DNA of 64,000 nucleotides, from contig NZ_RQFT01000007.1 of the NCBI RefSeq assembly GCF_004769525.1, positions 397,384-461,383 on the forward strand. Direction: 5' to 3'. The notes beneath the pieces were generated by a model, which made no database searches, was not told the origin of the DNA, and worked only from the letters and a program-made list of their open reading frames with translations. Every line of letters begins with the position of its first letter. The first letter of the stretch is position 1. Origin of the DNA: Leptospira bouyouniensis. GTDB taxonomy: Bacteria; Spirochaetota; Leptospiria; Leptospirales; Leptospiraceae. Of the stretch, positions 55,967 to 64,000 are shown piece after piece. The translations under genes were made by a program, and so were the position numbers.

Positions 55967-56263
55967 CTATTTTCCTTTTTGTGCCCAAAAGAAAATCAAA
56001 ACAAGTAAACCAATCCCAGTGAGTCCAATGAGTTGCCACCAACCGCTCATTCCCACATCATGCAAACGTCTCGCACCAACACTGATACTGGGAAGGAAAA
56101 TTCCAATCGAGAATACAATTCCTAAAATTGGAAGGAACATATTCAATAAAAAAGTTACAATGAAAGTAAAGGCAACCCAATACCAAAATTCTGGTCGTTT
56201 TGATTTTCCGTTAAAATCTACATATTTTTGAAAACATACCTTGATTGCATCTTGGAATGACAT
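55967..56263 (-). CDS. DUF805 membrane protein
   Basis: A 98-residue protein with the DUF805 N-terminus (CFQKYVDFNGKSKRPEFWYW) and the conserved RLHDVGMSGWW motif, with three hydrophobic helices. DUF805 proteins are small inner-membrane proteins of unknown role. The gene is in opposite orientation to its left-hand neighbours. Confidence 0.88.
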   Translation of the reverse strand: MSFQDAIKVCFQKYVDFNGKSKRPEFWYWVAFTFIVTFLLNMFLPILGIVFSIGIFLPSISVGARRLHDVGMSGWWQLIGLTGIGLLVLIFFWAQKGK

Positions 56264-56367
56264 AAAAATTTACCTACCTTGTTTTATGATTATTTAAAAT
56301 CACCAAACTGCCAAAGTAGAGTTCATTTTGTTTTGATTGTAAAGAAAAAAAGAAATCATTTTTGATT

Positions 56368-58524
56368 TTATTCATCAGCTAACAAATATATAGTGAACTT
56401 TGTTTTTCCAACTTCACTTTCAAACTCAATACGGCCATTCAGTTTGTTAACCACTTTACGACATATATCTAAACCCAAACCAACACCTTCACCTTTGGAT
56501 TTTGTCGTAAAAAATGGTTCGAATATTCTATTTTGGATTTCTTTCGGGATTCCACATCCATAATCGATAAAACTGACCTTAATCCATGGACCTTCCTCTT
56601 CGATAAAAATTTCAATCGTTCCTTCATATGAAATTGCATAAAGTGCATTATTTAACAAATTTACCCAGACTAAATTTAGATTATCTCGATTCCCCTTACA
56701 TTTACGATTGGAATTAAAATGTTTTATAATATTTACACGATGGTTGATATTATAATAATAAAGAGTGAGAATTGTTTCTATTTCATGGATGATATCAATT
56801 CTGTTTTCATCTGAATGGGTTACGTCTTCTGATAACAAATAATTTTTCATCGACTTAACAACATGTGTGGATTTTTCAGAAGCAACTTTTATAATAGAGC
56901 TAGAGCGAAACAAACTAGCAATTTGAACACAAATCGCTAAAATCTCTTTATTTCTATCACTTTCAAGTATATACTTTAACTTGTTACCTAATATAAAAGC
57001 AGAAGAATCAATGATTAAGTTAAGAATACTATCTCTTTCATCAGGCAAGTAAGTTTGTAATATTTCAAAATATCTGGTTTCGAGTTCTTTTTTTAATTCC
57101 CTTTCCTTTTTCCCACTTAAGAATACGTTTTGTGAATTCGGATATTCTGAGACTAAAATATTGAAACGATCTCTATCTTCCTTCGGAAGATGAAAAACAG
57201 TATTGATTATATTCTGGAACTGGTTTTGAAAGAATTCTTCGATCGAAACGTTTGAAGAGACAATTGCACCAAGAGGTGTATTTAATTCGTGTGCCATACC
57301 AGCAGTTAAATTTCCAATCGTAGCCAATTTCTCTGAGGTTAATAACTTGTCTTGTGCATCTGTCAATTCCTTTAATTTAAGTTCAAGGAATTGGTTTGTG
57401 GAATTCAAAGTATCATTCGAAACTTTTAATTCTTCTGTTCTAATTAATACTTCCGTTTTTAAATTTTCTGAATATCGTTTGTTCCAACGATACCTTTGTA
57501 TCATCCAAGCAACTACCAAGATAGTGAATGCAGCAAAAAACAATGATATGACCATTTGATAATCAGGACTTGAATTGGGCGTATAGAGAAATCCACTAAG
57601 ATCTAAATTTTTTGGCAACATACCATAATCAGCATATACTTCACTAATATGTTTCCATCTCCCTTCATACATATAACCCAATTCAACAAGTGAAGGTTGG
57701 ATCAAAGGTTCCATTTGATTTGCTTCAAACAATAATTGTTCTTTAGAAATTTGATTTGAATATTTATTGTATATCAATTCAACAATTTCTTCCTTATGTT
57801 TCATTGCGTATTCCCAACCTCGAAGACTTGCTTCACGGAAGAGTTTGACTCTTTTTGGGTTCCTTTGAATTTCGAGTTGGCTTGTGAACAAATTGTCACC
57901 ATAAAAATCGATCCCTGATGTTCGAGGAGAGTACACCATAAGGGGAAATCCAGTTTTTTGGATTTCAAATGTTTGAGTCGTCGAATATCCGTCTACGGCA
58001 TTTACCTTACCTTCCACCAAATCTAAAAACCGAAAACTATGGTCCATGACGATGAATTTGTTTGGTTCTAATTTTTCTTTTTTTAAATACGCTAAAATTT
58101 CATAAACATGCGGAGACAACATGATCTTTTTACCAACGAGATCATGGAGACTTTGATCTGAATTTGTTTTCCTTGTAAATAAAACGGTGGGTGAATGTTG
58201 AAATATGACTGCGATAACAACAATAGGAGTTCCAGCATGCCATTGTAATAATACTTCGTTTGTTCCAACTCCGTATCGAGCTTCCTTTTCGGAAACATAC
58301 TGGTGTAATCCTTCGATACCATTTTTACTTTCATGAATTTTTACATCTAAACCAAGATCATGATAGTAACCTTTTTCAATTGCAGCATAATAACCTGCGA
58401 ATTGGAATTGGTGAATCCATTTTAAGTATAAATCTACGTGGTCTCTTGAATCGATTGGTTGGAAAAATGGAATCAATCCAAAACAAAAAAGAAAACATAG
58501 AAACTGTTTCTGAAGCGGTCGCAT
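56368..58524 (-). CDS. Histidine kinase with NMT1/THI5-like periplasmic sensor
   Basis: A 718-residue protein: signal/anchor segment (residues about 8-22), a periplasmic NMT1/THI5-type binding domain (about 28-300; LYLKWIHQFQFAGYYAAIEKG is its hallmark), a TM helix at about 330-350, coiled coil, HisKA with phosphoacceptor His412 in GMAHELNTPLGAI, and HATPase (VNLLNNALYAI, DYGCGIP, GVGLGLDI). It probably senses a pyrimidine-like ligand such as a thiamine precursor, by analogy with its domain family. No ABC transporter or response regulator gene is adjacent. Confidence 0.9.
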   Translation of the reverse strand: MRPLQKQFLCFLFCFGLIPFFQPIDSRDHVDLYLKWIHQFQFAGYYAAIEKGYYHDLGLDVKIHESKNGIEGLHQYVSEKEARYGVGTNEVLLQWHAGTPIVVIAVIFQHSPTVLFTRKTNSDQSLHDLVGKKIMLSPHVYEILAYLKKEKLEPNKFIVMDHSFRFLDLVEGKVNAVDGYSTTQTFEIQKTGFPLMVYSPRTSGIDFYGDNLFTSQLEIQRNPKRVKLFREASLRGWEYAMKHKEEIVELIYNKYSNQISKEQLLFEANQMEPLIQPSLVELGYMYEGRWKHISEVYADYGMLPKNLDLSGFLYTPNSSPDYQMVISLFFAAFTILVVAWMIQRYRWNKRYSENLKTEVLIRTEELKVSNDTLNSTNQFLELKLKELTDAQDKLLTSEKLATIGNLTAGMAHELNTPLGAIVSSNVSIEEFFQNQFQNIINTVFHLPKEDRDRFNILVSEYPNSQNVFLSGKKERELKKELETRYFEILQTYLPDERDSILNLIIDSSAFILGNKLKYILESDRNKEILAICVQIASLFRSSSIIKVASEKSTHVVKSMKNYLLSEDVTHSDENRIDIIHEIETILTLYYYNINHRVNIIKHFNSNRKCKGNRDNLNLVWVNLLNNALYAISYEGTIEIFIEEEGPWIKVSFIDYGCGIPKEIQNRIFEPFFTTKSKGEGVGLGLDICRKVVNKLNGRIEFESEVGKTKFTIYLLADE

Positions 58525-58626
58525 TCGTACTTCTCACTAAATTTTCGCTTTGTTAGTCGAAAGTGACTAAGGCTTACAATTTGGAGAATTTTTGGCAACC
58601 GAGATATAAAAATCTTTTGTTGGAAA

Positions 58627-59262
58627 CTATTTATTTTTTCTACGAATGATCCATTCCGCAAATAAAAAATTGATAAGCCAACCTGTTCCCATCATCAAAT
58701 CCCTTGGAATTCCGGATGGGTCTCCTCCTACAAAGAGGAACCAAGGTAAATGTGTAAAAACTTGAGTCCCGGCACCAAGTCCAATGGCATACCCTCTGAT
58801 CATCCAATGGCTATGGATCAGGTATTTTCGTTGCATAACAAAATAAAATCCAAGGCAAATACAAATTACCATCCAGAAGCCAATCACCATACGAATTCCA
58901 AATAGCCAATCTCCGTCAGTTGGCACTCTAGGATACACCATCGTGAGCCAAATTCCAGAAATAGCAGTTGTTAGTCCAAAAAATACTAAAACTCTACCAG
59001 AAACGCGGTGCCATTTGGGATATAGTTTTCGAAACCCAGGAGCAAATTGAAAGGCTCCTAAAATACTATAAACAAGAACGGCAACAATATGTAAAAGGAT
59101 TGGGACTGGATCATCAAAAAATCTTTGATTTTCTACCGTATAACCAGAACCAGTTGTCAATTGGGAAATCCGAACGACACCTGCGATGCTAGGTACAAAA
59201 CTTAGGAATAATAAAGAACCGATAATCCAAATATCTTTCTTTGTAGTGGTATTCATTGCCAT
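58627..59262 (-). CDS. DUF2306 membrane protein
   Basis: A 211-residue integral membrane protein with about six helices, and conserved His/Arg residues in LLHIVAVLVYSILGAFQF, WHRVSGRVLVFFG and HSHWMIRGYAI. This is the pattern of DUF2306, a family of predicted membrane proteins that may bind haem through the conserved His, though that is not shown. It lies between the sensor kinase and the chemoreceptor genes. Confidence 0.8.
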   Translation of the reverse strand: MAMNTTTKKDIWIIGSLLFLSFVPSIAGVVRISQLTTGSGYTVENQRFFDDPVPILLHIVAVLVYSILGAFQFAPGFRKLYPKWHRVSGRVLVFFGLTTAISGIWLTMVYPRVPTDGDWLFGIRMVIGFWMVICICLGFYFVMQRKYLIHSHWMIRGYAIGLGAGTQVFTHLPWFLFVGGDPSGIPRDLMMGTGWLINFLFAEWIIRRKNK

Positions 59263-59330
59263 GTGATTTCATTGATGAATATTATATAAGAAACGGCAAC
59301 AAAGAATTGAAAATAATTTATTAAATTAAT

Positions 59331-61382
59331 CTAAACCTCATCAGTTGTTGCAAATGAATTGGCAACATTCGAAATAGTTTTTGCAACATCGCCAATTGTA
59401 ATACTAACTCGGTTTAGATCTTCTGAACTAATTGCCAACTCTTGTGCATTTCCTGAAAGTGTATTCACACTCATTACCATATCTTCAGATGTTCTTTTTT
59501 GTTCGAGGCAAGATGTTTCAATTGATTCAGCTAAAGACTGAAGTTCTTTAACTTCATGTGAAACTTTGGTTAAACTATTTGATTGTGATGAAATTTCACC
59601 TCTCAACTTCTCAATACCCATCTGAATACGAATTGATTGACCAACAATTTCATTGAGTGCTTTCACTGTTTCATTTACATGATACACGCCTGTATTCACT
59701 GCAGAATCACTTTTTGTAATTAAAACCATTATGTTTTTCACAGAAATCCTCGTTTTGTCTGCAAGTTTAGATATTTCCTCCGCTACAACGGCAAATCCCC
59801 TACCCGCATCACCAGCCCTTGCAGCTTCTATACTGGCGTTGAGGGCTAACAAATTCGTTTGTTCTGAAATATCGGTAATCAATCCTACGATTCCTGAAAT
59901 CTCTTTCGTTGCCAAACGAATCTCTTCCATAGAACTATCTGTACTGCGAATGGACAAATTCCCTTTATCAGCTAATTGAGTTGATGTGACTGATTCAATG
60001 GATAATTGTGAGAGTTCTTTTTCAATATTTACGATAGAATACTCAATATTAAGAATTTCATCTGCAATCTTTGAAATGTTTTTTGTTTCATCTGAAATGG
60101 AAGCAAACATCACTTCAAAGGAAGAAGATAACTCTTCCAAAGAGGCCGCAGATTCTTCAGTGGTTGATGCGAGTCCCGTTGCATTATCGGATACGGTTAG
60201 TGCATCTTTTTTCAATTGTTCAGAAATTTTTTCAACTTGGCTAACGGAATGTTTCAATTGGATCATAATTTCATTCAGCTTACTTAAAAATAGGTTGATC
60301 GATACTGTGATCTCTCCAATTTCATTTTTTCCAAATGTTGGTAATTGTTTTGTTAAATCTGCATCTCCACTTGATAATTCATTTATTTTCGTAAGAACAG
60401 ATTTAAGAGGAATGTTTATGCTTCGGAAGATGAATAGAATTAATATGATCGATAAACTTAATGCCACAAATACAATGATGACATTGATTAGCCTTTGCCA
60501 TTTTTGTTCTGTTAGTCGATCTCGAATTATATTTTCAAGTATAATGATCGAATTGTTTTGAATATCAGAACCAATCGAAGTTCCTTGATGGATAATCGTG
60601 AATAATTTATCGGCTGATTCAGGTTTAATTGTGTCTTTTAGAAAAATATTTTGAAGTTCATTGACATAAGTATTACATTTGGTTTTGACTTCTATGATAT
60701 TTTGATTGATTTTTTCTTGGTACTTTTTTGAACTCTCTAAAGTTTTAGTATTTGAATTCGTTATATTAACACAAATTGTTTCGATTCCATTAATTGATAA
60801 GATCGCTTTCGTAAAACTCGTATTTAAAAATTGTTTGTTCTTACGGTTATCGCCAAGATATTCATCGCGAATCACTTCTTTTAAAACTGCCACATGTTTC
60901 CATAACTCTGGGATCTGGAACAAGATAATTTCCATTTGGTAATATGAATCGAGTTCTGGATCCAAAATCAAATGCGAAAAATCACCTATTTTGACTGCAA
61001 GTTTCTGAGTATGATCGATGAATTCTCGTGCCGTTTTTGCATCAAAACTCTTCACCTTTACATCCTGATTCCATTCCTTTATTTGAACAATCTCTTCTGT
61101 CAAGATGCCTGACTCGAGTATTTGCTTTGTACCTTCAGTTACTATGGGAACTAATTCATCAGTAGTTTCATTTCCAATTTTTAACTTCGTTAGTCCAACT
61201 TTCAGCACAGTATATACTGGCTTAAGAATTTGGATTCCCTTTAACTCTTTCGAAGTGAACTCGATATCATGATTTTGTGAGCGCAGAAAAAGGAAGAGTA
61301 AAATGAGTAAAAATATAAGGATGGGAAGCGGGAGTAAAAATATCCTAAGGCGAATCGATACATTTGATAAATAGGAGCTCAT
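59331..61382 (-). CDS. Methyl-accepting chemotaxis protein
   Basis: A 683-residue chemoreceptor. TM1 is at about residues 11-33, a long helical extracytoplasmic sensor at 34-300, TM2 at about 303-325, HAMP to about 375, then the signalling coiled coil with the conserved tip [20 protein letters not shown] followed by [18 protein letters not shown]. It lies in the accessory region, far from cheW. Its ligand is unknown. Confidence 0.95.
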   Translation of the reverse strand: MSSYLSNVSIRLRIFLLPLPILIFLLILLFLFLRSQNHDIEFTSKELKGIQILKPVYTVLKVGLTKLKIGNETTDELVPIVTEGTKQILESGILTEEIVQIKEWNQDVKVKSFDAKTAREFIDHTQKLAVKIGDFSHLILDPELDSYYQMEIILFQIPELWKHVAVLKEVIRDEYLGDNRKNKQFLNTSFTKAILSINGIETICVNITNSNTKTLESSKKYQEKINQNIIEVKTKCNTYVNELQNIFLKDTIKPESADKLFTIIHQGTSIGSDIQNNSIIILENIIRDRLTEQKWQRLINVIIVFVALSLSIILILFIFRSINIPLKSVLTKINELSSGDADLTKQLPTFGKNEIGEITVSINLFLSKLNEIMIQLKHSVSQVEKISEQLKKDALTVSDNATGLASTTEESAASLEELSSSFEVMFASISDETKNISKIADEILNIEYSIVNIEKELSQLSIESVTSTQLADKGNLSIRSTDSSMEEIRLATKEISGIVGLITDISEQTNLLALNASIEAARAGDAGRGFAVVAEEISKLADKTRISVKNIMVLITKSDSAVNTGVYHVNETVKALNEIVGQSIRIQMGIEKLRGEISSQSNSLTKVSHEVKELQSLAESIETSCLEQKRTSEDMVMSVNTLSGNAQELAISSEDLNRVSITIGDVAKTISNVANSFATTDEV

Positions 61383-61628
61383 ATAGTTCCACTTCCTTTA
61401 TAAAAAAGTATGAATTGTTTCTATAGTTTTAAATTAGAAAATAAAAAAATAAAAATTTGGCAAAATTATCTAACAACGCCGCTCTATCTACCAAACATGA
61501 AAGCAAAATAGGAGATGTACTAAAATCCAAACCATTCACCTAACTTTCGCTAATCAAACATTACTAAAATCGCTCAAATCATTTGTCAAAATTCCAATAT
61601 TTTGGGGATTTCGAGAATTTTAGCCTTC
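61383..61628. other. Gap without a gene between chemoreceptor and pseudogene
   Basis: AT-rich DNA with no coding frame worth calling. The only point of note is ATCTAACAACGCC at 61468-61480, whose first seven bases match the left integron R-box pattern RYYYAAC; no partner GTTRRRY is seen downstream. Confidence 0.5.
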
Positions 61629-62189
61629 TCATTTTGCAGTTACTTTCAGACTCAACTTTAGTTTAGAAATAAATTTCCGATCCAAATCGAGCATAGTTTT
61701 CCCCATACCAATGGCTTCACCTATGGTAGGTGTAAAATCGATTATTTTAATTTTTGTAAAGAAGCATTCACCAATTTTTAACGGGAAATCTTCTTGGCAG
61801 TTTCAGAAAACCTTTCAACCAATAGACAACCATCAACGGTTCCATCAAAAGCAAACTCAATTCGATCCTCTATGAATCGTACGCCACTCAACTCATCTTC
61901 AGGAGAGAATTGTAATACACACTGGTAATCATACTTCGATGGGCGATAGTAAATTTCTATGGTTGTATACTCAACTTGGATAAATTGTGCAGGTATTTTT
62001 CACTTTCGTCTAACTTTTTAACCGTAGTGCTTTGTAGTTTTCTACATTCAAAATATTTATACTGGAACAATCCATAACATCCTTATCCCTCTTGCCTCTA
62101 ATACCCCAAATTCTCTTTAGTCTTAAATAACTTCGATATTTGTTCGCAATTTCCGAAAGAATTCGAAGTTTTTCTAAAAAGAACTCCAG
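61629..62189 (-). pseudogene. Frameshifted pseudogene of unknown family
   Basis: Minus-strand coding-like segments join across three frames: LEFFLEKLRILSEIANKYRS to VENYKALRLKS, then KKLDESEKYLHN, then QFIQVEYTTIEIYYRPSKYD through DGTVDGCLLVERFSETAK, then DFPLKIGECFFTKIKIIDF to LKVTAK and a TGA at 61629. Joined, they give about 185 residues of plausible soluble protein. The breaks fall near 62,025, 61,990 and 61,795, two of them close to A-runs. There is no credible start codon at the left end. It was not identified with a family. Sequencing error is an alternative to genuine decay. Confidence 0.6.
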
Positions 62190-62313
62190 GTGTTAAACAA
62201 AATCCACGGATAGGTGTATGCAAGGAAACTAGCAGTGGGTGAAAACTGAGTCGGTGTCTAAAGGCAAGTTTTTGGTTATAACTTTGAGTATATGAGTCGG
62301 CCTTGTCATTTAT

Positions 62314-63474
62314 TTATATTCCGCAGCTTTTCGTTGTAGCAATCAATTTGTATTTAGCCCTCAAATAACAAAATACTTTATCGATTTCATTTTGCGATAA
62401 TGCAGAATCGAAAAAGAAAAACTCTGCTACATCACCATCCATGTTGCCATTGGAAAGGGATCCATCTGTGCCTGTCACATAACTTTCAATATTTGAGGTT
62501 GCATTCCCTTTTAAGTCACCATTCCAATATTCTTGCCAACTAACATTTGTATTCTGAACACTTGCAATTGCGATAAAAGTTGTGACGGGAATAGAATTGA
62601 CAGAAGGAGGAGTTAGTCCAGACCCATTTCGCCAAAGATACAACTCATTTCCAGGTGAAGCACCAATATTAATCTCTCTTCCATTTGCAGAACCGACTAA
62701 AAGTAAATTTGTGGCAGGATGAGTTTGTGGCATCTTAAATACCAAGAAAAAAGATCCGCTGTTAATAGATGAAAATCCAGTTCCACCACTGTAACTCATC
62801 GAAGTCAAAGATGCTTGTGAAAAATTGAGAGCTGGAAGACCATTCACCTGATTCAATCTATATACTGGTTGTCTTGTCGGGAAAGTTACTTGCGTAAGAT
62901 GATTTCCTCTTCCACTAAAATCATTCCAGGTTTGAACATTTGCACCATCAGATAAATTAAGACTGTCTGCCTTGAACCAAAGTACTAAAGATGAACCACC
63001 ATAGGTTCTTGGAGCAGTAAGAGTGACAGTATAATCCTTACTGGTACCATCGGTAGCAGTCACCGTATAAATTAGATTTGACGAAAACGAATTTGCGGTT
63101 ACCTCACTTGTCTGCGTTACGTTACCTATTGAAACACTTTCTCCTGTGGTTGTAAATTTAGCAACTAACGGAGTAAAAGACGAGAGTGTATCAGACACAA
63201 GACTGATATTCGTATCTGAGATAATTCCAGATATTCCTAATGAAGGAATTGAGTATGATGTAATTTCTTTTCCGGGGAATGGACCAATTCCACAAGTTAT
63301 ACTTTTATCATTCAATGCAAACTTTAAAAAAATAGTCTGATAAAATGCTTTGCTCTGAGGATCACAAACATTGGAAAAATTTTCCCCTTTGCAATGAGTG
63401 ATAAACAATAGAGTTTGAATAGCAAAAAAAAAGTAGAATATCGATCGATGCCAAACAATTTGAAACTTTATCAT
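62314..63474 (-). CDS. Surface-type lipoprotein with Ig-like and LamG-like parts
   Basis: A 386-residue protein with a signal peptide and lipobox FITHCK (Cys about 28). Residues about 70-155 form an Ig-like module (LGISGIISDTNISLV...TATDGTSKDYTVTL) found repeatedly in Leptospira-like lipoproteins. About 160-380 is a concanavalin/LamG-like domain (LVLWFKADSLNLSDGANVQTWND; VAEFFFFDSALSQNEIDKV). Such proteins often bind glycans or host or sediment polymers. It is the last gene before the long palindrome and the window end. Confidence 0.82.
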   Translation of the reverse strand: MIKFQIVWHRSIFYFFFAIQTLLFITHCKGENFSNVCDPQSKAFYQTIFLKFALNDKSITCGIGPFPGKEITSYSIPSLGISGIISDTNISLVSDTLSSFTPLVAKFTTTGESVSIGNVTQTSEVTANSFSSNLIYTVTATDGTSKDYTVTLTAPRTYGGSSLVLWFKADSLNLSDGANVQTWNDFSGRGNHLTQVTFPTRQPVYRLNQVNGLPALNFSQASLTSMSYSGGTGFSSINSGSFFLVFKMPQTHPATNLLLVGSANGREINIGASPGNELYLWRNGSGLTPPSVNSIPVTTFIAIASVQNTNVSWQEYWNGDLKGNATSNIESYVTGTDGSLSNGNMDGDVAEFFFFDSALSQNEIDKVFCYLRAKYKLIATTKSCGI

Positions 63475-63769
63475 TTAACACCGCCTACAATCTCCCTCTG
63501 ATTTTTCGATCGTTTATCGCTACTAAACTAAGAAGGTTTTCATGGAATACTTGATGAACATCCCATTATTGAAAGTGAACTGAATTGAAGGCGAATCTAT
63601 TTTGGCAAAAAATTTCCAAAATTGAGAAAATTTTTCTGAATTTGAAGTATATCCCGACAAATCATCCTTTAACTTCGATTAGGAAAGGTATCTAACCAAA
63701 TTGGCTACTCGAGCTCTTTCGCAAAATCGTTCGAATCCCAATCCAATTAATTCCTAAGTAACCTTAACA

Positions 63770-63940
63770 CTTATCCCAATTTCCCAAATGAAGTTCGTTT
63801 CTTCTTAAAATTCTCCTGGGCGCCGCAAAGCACCCACGGACGGGTGCGAGCGAGAGCTCTGACCATGGAAGGCCAGGCGAACGCAAGGCGCCCAGGAGAA
63901 TTTTAAGAAAGATTAAACGTTGAAGTGGGAAATTGATAAG
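63770..63940. repeat. Long inverted repeat, island D, with two internal hairpins
   Basis: A perfect 23-bp inverted repeat (63802-63824 with 63887-63909) carries a GGCGCC at its inner end, and imperfect pairing extends outward to about 63770 and 63940. Inside are hairpins GCACCC/GGGTGC with a six-base loop (63830-63847) and GCTCTGACC/GGCCAGGC (63856-63878). This gives one long closing stem with two branches, about 170 bp. No coding frame fits. The arrangement is that of a cruciform or MITE-like element or a structured RNA. Confidence 0.7.
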
Positions 63941-64000
63941 TGGGTGGATGACGGGATTTCGCCTTACACGGTTCTCCCTTCCGGGTCGAACTCGTTCCAG

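Noticed and set aside
61468..61480. ATCTAACAACGCC as the left end of an attC site
   Set aside because: No matching GTTRRRY box was seen within about 150 bp on either strand in the right orientation.
63941..64000. Possible tRNA or rRNA fragment at the window end
   Set aside because: A T-loop-like GTTCGA can be read on the minus strand, but no acceptor, D or anticodon arms pair.
1..64000. CRISPR arrays, insertion sequences with transposase, rRNA operons
   Set aside because: No regularly spaced direct repeats, transposase motifs or rRNA sequence were seen.

Overview
The window is a block of spirochaete chromosome that looks like the genus Leptospira, most likely a saprophytic species; the species cannot be fixed from sequence alone. 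The case rests on AT-rich DNA, many lipoproteins with degenerate lipoboxes, an alternative GlmU-type enzyme next to glmM and glmS, a PgsB-PgsC-PgsW set, several STAS and RsbU-type regulators, and densely packed overlapping genes. This is inference from gene families; no search was run.

Layout. 1-8 kb: a DJ-1 family protein, an anti-sigma factor antagonist, then a tight leftward operon glmM-glmS-alternative glmU-hydrolase-acyl-CoA carboxylase beta subunit, followed by tRNA-Val and rpsT. 8.4-12.2 kb: three unrecognised genes translationally coupled and followed by a thiolase-fold protein that seems to have lost its catalytic residues. 12.2-20 kb: a long leftward operon with a GldA/GldF/GldG-like ABC system, a DUF4340-like protein, a membrane protein, mpl and pheS. 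20-30 kb: histidine kinase and response regulator pair, PfkB kinase, TonB-dependent receptor with partner lipoprotein, gpmI and a tandem beta-lactamase-fold lipoprotein. 30-36.5 kb: STAS protein, RsbU-type phosphatase and a poly-gamma-glutamate (PGA) locus. 36.5-52.9 kb: TPR protein, hybrid kinase, a decayed chemoreceptor fragment, phoU, cheW, a 30-residue basic ribosomal-type protein, a mannose-1-phosphate guanylyltransferase, hfq, miaA, a FYDLN zinc-ribbon protein, pdxJ, a processing protease and nadB.

From 53 kb to the end the character changes. A tyrosine recombinase, a secreted protein, a DUF805 protein, a kinase with an NMT1/THI5-like sensor, a DUF2306 protein, a chemoreceptor, a pseudogene with three frameshifts and a lectin-like lipoprotein are interspersed with GC-rich palindromic islands. 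At least three islands (52,984-53,088; 55,828-55,926; 63,770-63,940) fold on paper as a closing stem around two hairpins. This is the accessory part of the window and the best candidate for something undescribed: a family of branched structured elements, possibly linked to the recombinase.

Cell-envelope supply is a recurring theme. The glm cluster makes UDP-GlcNAc, mpl recycles murein peptide, ManC makes GDP-mannose, and PgsB/C/W would make PGA. Regulation is also dense: two STAS proteins, one RsbU-type phosphatase, three histidine kinases, CheW and chemoreceptors, and Hfq.
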